Shown: positions 1-7,407 of the stretch, piece after piece
How the letters are laid out: each line of letters starts with the position of its first letter
Position numbering within the stretch: position 1 is the stretch's first letter
From: Oceanicaulis alexandrii DSM 11625
GTDB taxonomy: Bacteria; Pseudomonadota; Alphaproteobacteria; Caulobacterales; Maricaulaceae
Direction of reading: 5' to 3'
NCBI RefSeq assembly: GCF_000420265.1
Contig: NZ_ATUP01000001.1
Location: forward strand, 124,001-188,000
Length of the DNA: 64,000 nucleotides
The notes under the pieces: generated by a model
The model's database searches: none
The model's input: only the letters and a program-made list of their open reading frames with translations
Told to the model about the DNA's origin: nothing
Made by a program: the position numbers and the translations under genes

Positions 1-156
1 GCTTTCGCAGAGGCTGAAGACGTTGGATTTGGCAAGGTGGGCCAGCCGCTCCGAGCGGCTCTCACCGGTGGCGCGCCAGCGCCGGATATGAGTTTCGTAC
101 TGGCGGTTCTGGGACGCGATGAAGTTCTGGATCGGCTCAATGACGTGATGGACTAG
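1..156 (+). CDS. gltX: Glutamyl-tRNA synthetase, C-terminal end (partial)
   Basis: An open frame enters the window at base 1 and stops with TAG at 154-156. Its last 51 residues include the stretch [14 protein letters not shown] followed by a short helix ending in DRLNDVMD. This matches the conserved end of bacterial glutamyl-tRNA synthetases, the anticodon-binding helical bundle in which K-x-x-QPLR-x-ALTG is typical. The enzyme charges tRNA-Glu in the cytoplasm. The 5' part lies outside the window, so length and catalytic motifs cannot be checked. It lies 56 bases upstream of gltA on the same strand. Confidence 0.85.
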   Translation, partial: AFAEAEDVGFGKVGQPLRAALTGGAPAPDMSFVLAVLGRDEVLDRLNDVMD

Positions 157-212
157 GTCGCGCCCCTTCACAGGCCGCGTTCATCATGACCCATAGAAAA
201 GGGGTTGGAGAT

Positions 213-1517
213 ATGGAAAACAAGATTCAACCGAAAGGTTCCGCACAGCTGTCGATTAATGGCGAGACTTATGACCTGCCTGTGTATGGCGGCTCCATCG
301 GTCCGGACGTCATCGACATTCGTGCGCTTTATAAAAATGCGGGTGTTTTCACCTTTGACCCCGGTTTCACGTCCACCGCGTCATGCGAAAGCCAGATCAC
401 CTATATCGACGGCGATGAAGGCACGCTTTTGTATCGCGGCTATCCGATCGATCAGCTGGCCGACAACGCCAGCTTCATCGAAGTCGCCTACCTGCTGCAA
501 AACGGTGAACTGCCGAACGCCAAGGAACTCGAAGAGTTCGATTGGACGATCCGTCGCCACACCATGCTGCACGACCAGTTTGACCAGTTCTTCCGCGGCT
601 TCCGTCGTGACGCGCACCCGATGGCGATCATGGTCGGCACTGTGGGCGCGCTGTCCGCGTTCTATCACGACTCTACGGACGTCAATGATCCGAAGGCCCG
701 CCTGATCGCGAGCCATCGCATGATCGCGAAAATGCCGACCATCGCGGCGCGGGCGTACAAGTATCACATCGGCCAGCCCTTTGTGACTCCGCAGAACGAT
801 CTCGATTACGCGTCCAACTTCCTGCAGATGTGCTTTGCGGTTCCGGCGGAGAAATACGAAGTCTCCCCGACCCTGGCGCGCGCCATGGACAAGATCTTCA
901 CCCTGCACGCCGATCACGAGCAGAACGCGTCGACTTCGACCGTGCGTCTCGCCGGCTCTTCGGGCGCCAACCCGTTCGCCTGCATCGCGGCCGGCATCGC
1001 CTCGCTGTGGGGCCCGGCGCATGGCGGCGCCAATGAAGCGGCGCTCAACATGCTGGCGGAAATCGGTTCGGTGGAGAACATCCCCGAATACGTCGCCAAG
1101 GCAAAAGACAAGAACGATCCGTTCCGCCTGATGGGCTTTGGCCACCGCGTGTACAAGAACTACGATCCGCGCGCCAAAGTGATGCGCGAAACCTGCCACG
1201 CCGTGCTCGACGAGCTGGGCGTGCGCAATGATCCGCTTCTGGCCGTCGCCATGGAGCTGGAGAAGATCGCGCTGGAAGATCCGTACTTCGTCGAGAAGAA
1301 GCTCTATCCGAACATCGACTTCTATTCGGGCATCACCCTGAAAGCCATGGGCTTCCCGACCGAGATGTTCACCGTGCTGTTCGCCCTGGCCCGCACTGTC
1401 GGCTGGATCGCGCAATGGTCGGAAATGATCGAGGATCCGAGCCAGAAAATCGGCCGTCCGCGCCAGGCCTTCACCGGCGCGACCGCCCGCGACTTCGTCG
1501 GCATCGACAAACGCTAA
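213..1517 (+). CDS. gltA: Citrate synthase (type II)
   Basis: Condenses oxaloacetate with acetyl-CoA to citrate, the entry step of the TCA cycle, in the cytoplasm. The 434-residue product has the three catalytic residues in their family contexts: His near 270 in [10 protein letters not shown], His near 311 in [14 protein letters not shown], and Asp near 369 in NIDFYSG. The length is close to the E. coli hexameric enzyme. An in-frame ATG at 186 also exists. The start at 213 is preferred because a GGTTGGAG purine run sits just upstream and MENKIQ fits the usual N terminus. It follows gltX and ends at a strong terminator. Confidence 0.96.
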   Translation: MENKIQPKGSAQLSINGETYDLPVYGGSIGPDVIDIRALYKNAGVFTFDPGFTSTASCESQITYIDGDEGTLLYRGYPIDQLADNASFIEVAYLLQNGELPNAKELEEFDWTIRRHTMLHDQFDQFFRGFRRDAHPMAIMVGTVGALSAFYHDSTDVNDPKARLIASHRMIAKMPTIAARAYKYHIGQPFVTPQNDLDYASNFLQMCFAVPAEKYEVSPTLARAMDKIFTLHADHEQNASTSTVRLAGSSGANPFACIAAGIASLWGPAHGGANEAALNMLAEIGSVENIPEYVAKAKDKNDPFRLMGFGHRVYKNYDPRAKVMRETCHAVLDELGVRNDPLLAVAMELEKIALEDPYFVEKKLYPNIDFYSGITLKAMGFPTEMFTVLFALARTVGWIAQWSEMIEDPSQKIGRPRQAFTGATARDFVGIDKR

Positions 1518-1544
1518 TCGGCTTATAAGTAGATTACAAAAAAG

Positions 1545-1570
1545 ACCGGCGAAGCAGTAGCTTCGCCGGT
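1545..1570. terminator. Bidirectional intrinsic terminator between gltA and the XRE regulator
   Basis: An 11-bp perfect stem (1545-1555 with 1560-1570) closes a 4-base loop. It is followed by TTTCTTTT on the + strand and, read on the minus strand, by a run of six T. It sits between the convergent ends of gltA and the small regulator gene, so it can serve both. Confidence 0.9.
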
Positions 1571-1587
1571 TTTCTTTTGTCAGCACA

Positions 1588-1818
1588 CTAGCCTTTCAGC
1601 GAGCCGAATCCATCTCGTGAAAACAAGTCATCGAGCCCAACTCCCAGCGTCTCAGACAGCCTTAGCGCAACTTCGATGGTGGGATTGAACTGGCCCCGCT
1701 CGATGGCCCCGATCGTCTGGGGGTGGACCTGAACCCGGTTCGCCAGCTCCTGCCGGGACAAGCCGCGATCCACGCGATAGGTCTTCACCCGGTTCTGGAA
1801 GGCGACGGGATCAGCCAT
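1588..1818 (-). CDS. XRE-family helix-turn-helix regulator, small
   Basis: A 76-residue protein that is almost entirely one HTH_3/XRE DNA-binding domain: an N-terminal helix, then SRQELANRVQVHPQTIGAIERG as the helix-turn-helix, then NPTIEVALRLSETLGVGLDDLF. No effector domain is visible. The chosen ATG (1816-1818) overlaps the stop of the upstream membrane gene by 8 bases, so the two are probably translationally coupled. An ATG at 1834-1836 is a weaker alternative. Paired HTH plus small membrane protein genes are common, and the regulator often represses its own operon. A dyad over the operon promoter supports that here. Confidence 0.85.
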   Translation of the reverse strand: MADPVAFQNRVKTYRVDRGLSRQELANRVQVHPQTIGAIERGQFNPTIEVALRLSETLGVGLDDLFSRDGFGSLKG

Positions 1819-2368
1819 CTGCGTCCCCATCCTCATCGCCTGAAAAGTTGAAATCAGAGGCTTTCAACGTCCAGGCCAGCACCAGTTGAGGTCCGGACAG
1901 GGCTAGTGCGATCGCCGCCAAGCCTACACCGATTGAATATCCTGCTGGCAAGGGCGACGCGCCAACCGCCGCGACGATGACCAGAAGCGCGAGCGCCAGT
2001 TTCAGCCCTTGCCGAGTCGCCATGGCGACAAGCGCTTGCTGCCGCTCATCATAGGGCTCCCCCGGCACGGCGAAGGCTGGTCGACTAGCCAGATAAAGCT
2101 TTCTGTCCAGCCAGATCGCAGCCCCCGCGCCAATCAGCAGAACGGGCGCAAGCCCCGTCATGGACTCAATAATCGCCGTTTGCGCGATCAGGGCCTGAAG
2201 GACGCCGTCGATCACGACGGACAGCACGATTGCGAAGACCACAAACATCATCACGGTCAGGACCACCAATGGGCGCCGTTTGGACGTCTGCGCCCAGGCT
2301 TGCGCCTTTTGTGGATCGTCGCTGGAGTCAGCGATGTAAAAACCGTGGAGCGGGCCCTGAGCACGCAT
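1811..2368 (-). CDS. Four-helix membrane protein of unknown function
   Basis: The 185-residue product has about four hydrophobic segments: two near residues 33-55 and 70-90, then two in the C-terminal half (about 123-140 and 145-165). They are separated by a soluble loop with a YDERQQ motif. It ends in a very acidic tail (SGDEDGDADG). The start is well supported by AGGAGG just upstream of the ATG. I do not recognise the family with certainty; the DER motif recalls DUF2178-type proteins that are also encoded beside small XRE regulators. It is the first gene of a two-gene operon with that regulator. Confidence 0.7.
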   Translation of the reverse strand: MRAQGPLHGFYIADSSDDPQKAQAWAQTSKRRPLVVLTVMMFVVFAIVLSVVIDGVLQALIAQTAIIESMTGLAPVLLIGAGAAIWLDRKLYLASRPAFAVPGEPYDERQQALVAMATRQGLKLALALLVIVAAVGASPLPAGYSIGVGLAAIALALSGPQLVLAWTLKASDFNFSGDEDGDADG

Positions 2369-2396
2369 GATGACCTCCTGCTTAAGCTTCGAAAGA

Positions 2397-2425
2397 TAGT
2401 ATATATGCTACATTTCTAAGCGCAA
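2397..2425 (-). promoter_or_regulatory. Promoter of the membrane protein/XRE pair with an overlapping dyad
   Basis: Read on the minus strand, TTGCGC (2420-2425) and TATACT (2398-2403) are separated by 16 bases. A 14-base imperfect palindrome, TAGTATATATGCTA, at 2397-2410 covers the -10 element. That placement is what an autorepressing HTH dimer would use. The promoter is fairly certain; the operator role is inference. Confidence 0.6.
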
Positions 2426-2455
2426 GCATGTCCCTTGTATGGAATCAGTCACCGC

Positions 2456-3640
2456 TCAGATCAGGGACAACACCGCCGCGGCGGCGTTCGCGGACGGAGA
2501 TCCGCCTTCACCGCGCATATGATCGGTCACCGCACGCAGCTTGGCTGATATGTCCGACCGGCGCTCAGGATCATCCAGCAAGGCGCCGACGCTGTGCGCC
2601 AGCACATCGCCCCGACACTGGGTCTGGACATGTTCTGGGATCAGCATTTCGTCTGCGGCGATATTGGCGAGCGAGATGTATTTGGATTTCATCAGGAAGA
2701 ACCGCGCCGCCGCCCAGGCCAGCCAGCCCAGACGATAGGCCGCAACCGTAGGCACGCCCAAACGCGCCAGCTCCAGCGTCACCGTGCCTGAACAGGCCAG
2801 AGCCACATCCGCAGCATGGAACGCGTCCCGGCGCTCTTCGCCATCCACGATGATCAGATCTTCAAAGGCGGGCTCCGCCTTGAGCATCTCCCGCGCCTGC
2901 GCCGCAATAGACGGAGCCAGCGGGGTGACCAGCTTGAGGTCCGGCCGCTCGGCCTTTAAACGGCGGGCGGCGTCGGCGAAGCGCGGGAATAGCCGGGTCA
3001 ATTCCGAAGCCCGACTGCCGAACAAGACCAGCAAAAGCGGATCCTCGGGGCTGACGCCGTGACGGGCGCGAAAAGCCGGGCCGTCGCCGCTGAGGTCACG
3101 CTCAAGCGCCGGATTGCCCACAAAGCTCACATCCATGCCGTGTTCGGTGAAGTATGGCGCGTCAAACGGATGAATCGCCAGGAGGTGATCAAACGTGTCT
3201 GCTGCGACTTTGGCGCGCTCGCGCCGGGCCGCGAAGACCTGAGGCGCCACATATTTGATCAACGGCACGTCCGGCAAAGCTTCACGCAGTTTCCAGGCGG
3301 CGCGCAGCATGAACCCCCACGAATCAATCAGCACCACAGCATCCGCGCCAAACGCCTTGGCGGCGTCCGCGGTCTCCTGAGCGCGCTGATGGACGAGGTT
3401 GATGATTTTCAGCCCGTCAAACAGTCCAAAAACCGACAGCTCGGAAATGTCAAAGGGAGAGACGGCGCCGCGCTTCGCCATCTCTGGCCCGCCAACGCCG
3501 GCGATCTCGACATCCGGGCGTAGTACGCGCAGGGCGTCGATCAGATCGCCCGCCAGCGCATCGCCAGACGGTTCCGCCGCCACCAGGAAAATCCTGGGCG
3601 CACGCGCCAGATCAGTGTTTGCGGTCAGAGTTTCGGTCAT
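2456..3640 (-). CDS. lpxB: Lipid-A-disaccharide synthase
   Basis: Glycosyltransferase family 19 enzyme that joins UDP-2,3-diacylglucosamine and lipid X into the lipid A disaccharide at the inner face of the inner membrane. The 394-residue product starts after the chosen ATG with a short leader, then FLVAAEPSGDALAGDLI, the hallmark N-terminal motif. GVGGPEMAKRG, LIDSWGF, KYVAPQVFAARR and LLVLFGSRASEL follow in the family order. The upstream reading frame is open for 24 more codons, but the family start is MTETL. It overlaps lpxI by 29 bases and is the last gene of the lipid A block. Confidence 0.95.
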   Translation of the reverse strand: MTETLTANTDLARAPRIFLVAAEPSGDALAGDLIDALRVLRPDVEIAGVGGPEMAKRGAVSPFDISELSVFGLFDGLKIINLVHQRAQETADAAKAFGADAVVLIDSWGFMLRAAWKLREALPDVPLIKYVAPQVFAARRERAKVAADTFDHLLAIHPFDAPYFTEHGMDVSFVGNPALERDLSGDGPAFRARHGVSPEDPLLLVLFGSRASELTRLFPRFADAARRLKAERPDLKLVTPLAPSIAAQAREMLKAEPAFEDLIIVDGEERRDAFHAADVALACSGTVTLELARLGVPTVAAYRLGWLAWAAARFFLMKSKYISLANIAADEMLIPEHVQTQCRGDVLAHSVGALLDDPERRSDISAKLRAVTDHMRGEGGSPSANAAAAVLSLI

Positions 3641-4496
3641 CGGCGACACCCGCCAGCTCGTCCATAGATACGGCCCAGACTGCGAGCCCCGCCGCATCGG
3701 CGGCGCGCGCAACAGCCTCCCGGCCTAAAACCATAGCCCCGCCCGCAGGGATGACGATACCGGCGAGACCCGCGCGCGCGGCGCCCTCAACCGTAGAGAC
3801 GCCGATCACCGGCAAATCAATACGCCGTTCCTGATCGGGCTTGGGACGTTTGGCGAGCACGCCCTTGCGGGTCATGGCGGAGCCTCTCAGCTCGGGCGGC
3901 AAGCCGGCGACGCGCGCCAGCATCTGATCGGTGCCTTCCTGCGCTTCCACGGCCAGCACAAGCCCGTCGCACACCACAGCGCCCTGCCCGATATCCTCCG
4001 CGCCCGTCACCCCAGCGATATGAAGCGCCTTGGCGGCGTCCGCCCGCACGCCTGGGCTCGGCTCGACCGTGCCGATCAGACCAGGATCGACCAGAAGCTC
4101 GTCCGCAATGTCATTGGCCCCGATGACTGTGAAACCCTCTTTCTCGAAGAACCCGACAATGGCGCGCAACAGCGCGTCATCGCCCCGGGTCGCGGCCGCC
4201 AGCGCCTGGGGCAGAAAGGTCATGCCCTTCAGGTCAGGTTTGAGCGCCGAGAAATCTGGCCGTGTCACGATGCCGGCGAAGCAGACTGCGTCGCAATCGG
4301 CCAGACGCAGATCCTTCACCACCTGCCCCAGCTGGGCGATGCCGCGAATGATCGGGCTCTCATAACGAGTCGGATCGGCAAATCCTTTGAGCGCGATGAC
4401 GCACGCCAGCCGGTCTCCGCCCTGAGCGGCTTCGGCCACATAGACAGGAAGGTCGCCGCCCCCCGCAATCAGCCCCAGACGCTCAAACTCCGCCAA
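3612..4496 (-). CDS. lpxI: UDP-2,3-diacylglucosamine pyrophosphatase LpxI
   Basis: A DUF1009/LpxI protein of 294 residues. It hydrolyses UDP-2,3-diacylglucosamine to lipid X, the step done by LpxH in enterobacteria. LGLIAGGGDLPVYVAEAA at the N terminus and the C-terminal domain with RKGVLAKRPKPDQERRIDLPVIG are typical. Its place between lpxA and lpxB is the usual alphaproteobacterial arrangement and supports the call, since no lpxH is present in this cluster. It starts 3 bases after the lpxA stop. Confidence 0.93.
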   Translation of the reverse strand: MAEFERLGLIAGGGDLPVYVAEAAQGGDRLACVIALKGFADPTRYESPIIRGIAQLGQVVKDLRLADCDAVCFAGIVTRPDFSALKPDLKGMTFLPQALAAATRGDDALLRAIVGFFEKEGFTVIGANDIADELLVDPGLIGTVEPSPGVRADAAKALHIAGVTGAEDIGQGAVVCDGLVLAVEAQEGTDQMLARVAGLPPELRGSAMTRKGVLAKRPKPDQERRIDLPVIGVSTVEGAARAGLAGIVIPAGGAMVLGREAVARAADAAGLAVWAVSMDELAGVADDRNSDRKH

Positions 4497-4499
4497 GAC

Positions 4500-5291
4500 C
4501 TAGCGCCCCTCTGGCGAACAAAGCGGGCGTTTGGCCGGAGTGCGGATGAACTCAACGATATCCATCACTTCAGGCCGGTTCTCAAACAGACGCGCCGCGT
4601 CCTCGATGCGTTCATTGAACGCGCCTTCATTGGCGAAGACCAGACGGTATGCCGCGCGCAGATCATGGATCGCATCGCGCGCAAAGCCGCGACGTTTGAG
4701 CCCGACCAGGTTGAGACCCGCCAGCGCACCGAGATTATCCACCATGCCATAGGGAATAACGTCGCCCGTCACCGGGGCGCCGCCGCCGATAAAGGCGTAC
4801 TTGCCGATCCGGCATTGCTGGTGCAACGCCGACAGCCCGCCCATGATCACGTAATCGGCCACCGTGGAATCACCGCCCAGCGTCGCATTGTTGGCGAACA
4901 CCACATGGTTTCCGACGGTGCAGTCATGGGCCACATGCGCCCCGACCATGAAGAAGTTATCAGAGCCGACCTGGGTCACGCCCTTCGCGGTTTCGGTGCC
5001 CATATGCATGGTCACCTGCTCGCGCAGAATGTTGCGATCCCCGACGATCAGCCGCACATCGCCGCCCTTGAACTTGAAGTCCTGGGGCGGTTCGCCAAGC
5101 GAAACGAACGGGTGCAGCAAGCAGTCCGCGCCCAGATCCGTCTGACCACTCAGCGTCACATGAGAGATCAGGCGCGTGCGGTCGCCGATCTTCACATTCG
5201 GACCGACAGTGCAGAACGGGCCGATCTCGACGCCGTCGCCAAGCTGGGCGCTGTCGTCTACAAGGGCGGTAGGATGGATGGTGTGAGTCAT
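4500..5291 (-). CDS. lpxA: UDP-N-acetylglucosamine acyltransferase
   Basis: First committed step of lipid A synthesis: transfer of a 3-hydroxyacyl chain from ACP to O-3 of UDP-GlcNAc, in the cytoplasm, as a trimer. The 263-residue product begins with [27 protein letters not shown] and continues as hexapeptide repeats forming a left-handed beta helix. [24 protein letters not shown] and [16 protein letters not shown] are the active-site and substrate segments. The start at 5291 is the family start; the frame is open further upstream. It lies between fabZ and lpxI. Confidence 0.95.
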   Translation of the reverse strand: MTHTIHPTALVDDSAQLGDGVEIGPFCTVGPNVKIGDRTRLISHVTLSGQTDLGADCLLHPFVSLGEPPQDFKFKGGDVRLIVGDRNILREQVTMHMGTETAKGVTQVGSDNFFMVGAHVAHDCTVGNHVVFANNATLGGDSTVADYVIMGGLSALHQQCRIGKYAFIGGGAPVTGDVIPYGMVDNLGALAGLNLVGLKRRGFARDAIHDLRAAYRLVFANEGAFNERIEDAARLFENRPEVMDIVEFIRTPAKRPLCSPEGR

Positions 5292-5301
5292 GCTCGCTCC
5301 G

Positions 5302-5760
5302 TCAGGCTTCGCGCGGCGCAGACGTCGCCGAGAAGGTCGCATCCGCGCATCGGACGCCGTTCACGCGCGCTTCGCCCTTGAATTTGAAAACGCCGCGGCG
5401 GTTCGCAGTGACCTCAACGGGCATCTCCAGCACATCACCGGGACGGACAGGACGCCGGAATTTGGCTTGCTCGACACCCATGAAATAAATCAGCGTGTTG
5501 GAAATGTCCGCATTGAGCGTTTTTGACATCAGGATTGCGCCCGTCTGGGCCAGCGCCTCGATGATCAGCACGCCGGGCATGACCGGGTTTTCGGGGAAAT
5601 GCCCCTGAAAGTGCGGTTCGGCGGCCGAGACGCACTTGAATCCGACAATGGACTCTCCCGCCACATAGGCTTCCGCCCGGTCCACCATCAAGAACGGATA
5701 GCGATGGGGCAGACGGCGCAGGATTTCATCAGGCCCGATGGCCGTGGACTCATCGCTCAT
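5302..5760 (-). CDS. fabZ: 3-hydroxyacyl-ACP dehydratase FabZ
   Basis: Hot-dog fold dehydratase of type II fatty acid synthesis, acting on 3-hydroxyacyl-ACP. The 152-residue protein contains [12 protein letters not shown] and [24 protein letters not shown], with catalytic His at about 54 and Glu at about 68. FabZ competes with LpxA and LpxD for the same hydroxyacyl-ACP pool, which explains its place between these genes. Its start codon overlaps the end of lpxD by 4 bases. Confidence 0.95.
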   Translation of the reverse strand: MSDESTAIGPDEILRRLPHRYPFLMVDRAEAYVAGESIVGFKCVSAAEPHFQGHFPENPVMPGVLIIEALAQTGAILMSKTLNADISNTLIYFMGVEQAKFRRPVRPGDVLEMPVEVTANRRGVFKFKGEARVNGVRCADATFSATSAPREA

Positions 5761-6785
5761 GTCTCATCCTTCTTGCGATCAGGTTTGGACTTGCGTCCAA
5801 CCGCACGCCGCAACCAAGCCGTCTCCCGCATGAAGCTCTGGATGGGCTGCGCGGGCGACCCCGCCCAGGTTTCCCCCGGCGGCACGTCCTTCATCACGGC
5901 GGCGTCCGCCGCAAGCCGAGCCCCGGCGCCGATTTTCAAATGGTCTGCAACGCCCACACGGCCGCCAAATTGCGCGCCAGCGCCAATGATGGTGCTGCCT
6001 GAGATGCCGGCAAACGCCGCCATCACCGCATACTCGCCCACATCCACGTTATGGCCGATATGGCAGAGATTATCGATCCGCGCGCCCTTGCCGATCCGGG
6101 TGTCCTTGAGCATGCCGCGATCCACGGTCGCGTTGGCGCCGAGCGTCGCCTCGTCTTCGATAACCACGCGCCCCAGATGCGGCAGGGTGAACACCTCACC
6201 CTTTTCATAGGCCAGGCCGAAGCCGGCCTCCCCGACAACCGCGCCTGCGGAAATTTCACATTTCGCGCCAATCAGCGCGCATTGCACATTCGCGCGAACG
6301 CCGATCCGTGTGTGCGCGCCGATGACGACGCCAGGCCCGATAATCGCTCCGGCCTCAATGCGCGCGCCTTCGCCAATGACAGCATCCGGGCCGACGATGA
6401 CGCCGGGCGCCAGACGCGCTGTTTCGGCAATCTGTGCAGTGGAGTGAATGAAGTCCGCGCCGTCATGAAATCGCGTAGTCAGGAGCCGGGCCGCCGCCTG
6501 CGCAAAACCTGCGCGTGGAACCCGGTGCACCAGAACAGCCTCGCAATGGGGCAAGGCGTCCGCCCAGCTGGCGTCCGGGACAATCGCGACGCCAGCAACG
6601 GGCGGCGTTTCCGGCGGCGCTTTGCCGGCCTGAAACATCAACTCGCCCGGCTGCGCCGCGTCAGGTGTTGAGACGTCAAAAACAGCGACATCGCCGTCGC
6701 CGATCAGGTCAGACCCGATAAGCGCGGCGATGTCAGAAGCCTTGAGCGGGCCGAGCCGCTCAAAAAATCGCGGGTCGGCCCCCAT
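5757..6785 (-). CDS. lpxD: UDP-3-O-acylglucosamine N-acyltransferase
   Basis: Adds the second hydroxyacyl chain to UDP-3-O-acyl-glucosamine in lipid A synthesis. The 342-residue product has an N-terminal uridine-binding domain (about residues 1-110). Long hexapeptide repeats follow (VIGEGARIEAGAIIGPGVVIG), then the catalytic-site segment IDNLCHIGHNVDVGEYAVMAA. A helical C-terminal tail rich in Lys/Arg binds ACP in the family. It follows skp with 12 bases between. Confidence 0.95.
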   Translation of the reverse strand: MGADPRFFERLGPLKASDIAALIGSDLIGDGDVAVFDVSTPDAAQPGELMFQAGKAPPETPPVAGVAIVPDASWADALPHCEAVLVHRVPRAGFAQAAARLLTTRFHDGADFIHSTAQIAETARLAPGVIVGPDAVIGEGARIEAGAIIGPGVVIGAHTRIGVRANVQCALIGAKCEISAGAVVGEAGFGLAYEKGEVFTLPHLGRVVIEDEATLGANATVDRGMLKDTRIGKGARIDNLCHIGHNVDVGEYAVMAAFAGISGSTIIGAGAQFGGRVGVADHLKIGAGARLAADAAVMKDVPPGETWAGSPAQPIQSFMRETAWLRRAVGRKSKPDRKKDET

Positions 6786-6797
6786 ATCAGACCAACC

Positions 6798-7403
6798 TTA
6801 TTGCTGCTGTTGAGCAGGCTGGGTGGGAACGCGCACGCGGTTGACCGGCGTGGTCGAGATCCGCTGGTTCAGGCGCTCGATCGCAGACTGGCTGATGTCG
6901 ACGGAATCTGCGGCATAGACCACCACAGAGCGGTCGATGAGCACGTCCGCATTGCGTTCATTGACGATCTCTTGCAGCACTTCCTGCAGGATCGGCAGAA
7001 CAGGACGCATGGCCTGTTGCTCGGTCGCTTGCAGTTCCTGAGCGCGAATGCGGCGGGTCTGCTCGAAGGTCGCCGCGTCACGCTGCAGGCTTTCATAGCG
7101 CGCAGCCAGGTCGGGACGCTGGCGGATCGCGTCTTCGGACAAAGCCGAGAGCTCAGCGTTCAGCGCTTCGCTTTCAGACTGGATCGCAGCCTGTTGCGGC
7201 TGAAGTTCGGCCTGGATCTCCTGACCGATGGCTTCAAGTCGCGTGGTGATGTGCTGGCCGACAGCGCTCTCTCGCAAGATGCGCTGTTCGTTCATGACCA
7301 GCACGCCTTGAGCAAAGCTCGCAGCGCTGAAGCCGATGCTCAAAGCCAGGGCTGCGGCGAGCATGCGCAGCGGGCGCATAGTGGCGAAAATCTGACGTTT
7401 CAT
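6798..7403 (-). CDS. skp: Periplasmic chaperone Skp/OmpH
   Basis: A 201-residue secreted protein. The N terminus MKRQIFATMRPLRMLAAA with a hydrophobic core ending in FSAASFAQG is a signal peptide. VLVMNEQRILRESAVGQHI follows, then a long coiled region rich in Gln, Glu and Ala (about residues 60-130), as in the tentacles of Skp. It carries unfolded outer membrane proteins across the periplasm to BamA. It ends in a Gln-rich tail (PAQQQQ). The chosen ATG lies 4 bases after the bamA stop; the longer frame upstream runs into bamA and lacks a signal peptide. Confidence 0.9.
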   Translation of the reverse strand: MKRQIFATMRPLRMLAAALALSIGFSAASFAQGVLVMNEQRILRESAVGQHITTRLEAIGQEIQAELQPQQAAIQSESEALNAELSALSEDAIRQRPDLAARYESLQRDAATFEQTRRIRAQELQATEQQAMRPVLPILQEVLQEIVNERNADVLIDRSVVVYAADSVDISQSAIERLNQRISTTPVNRVRVPTQPAQQQQ

Positions 7404-7407
7404 GAGT

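Noticed and set aside
381-1586. A 401-codon minus-strand frame opposite gltA
   Set aside because: Antisense of the citrate synthase gene, crossing its terminator; no family resemblance.
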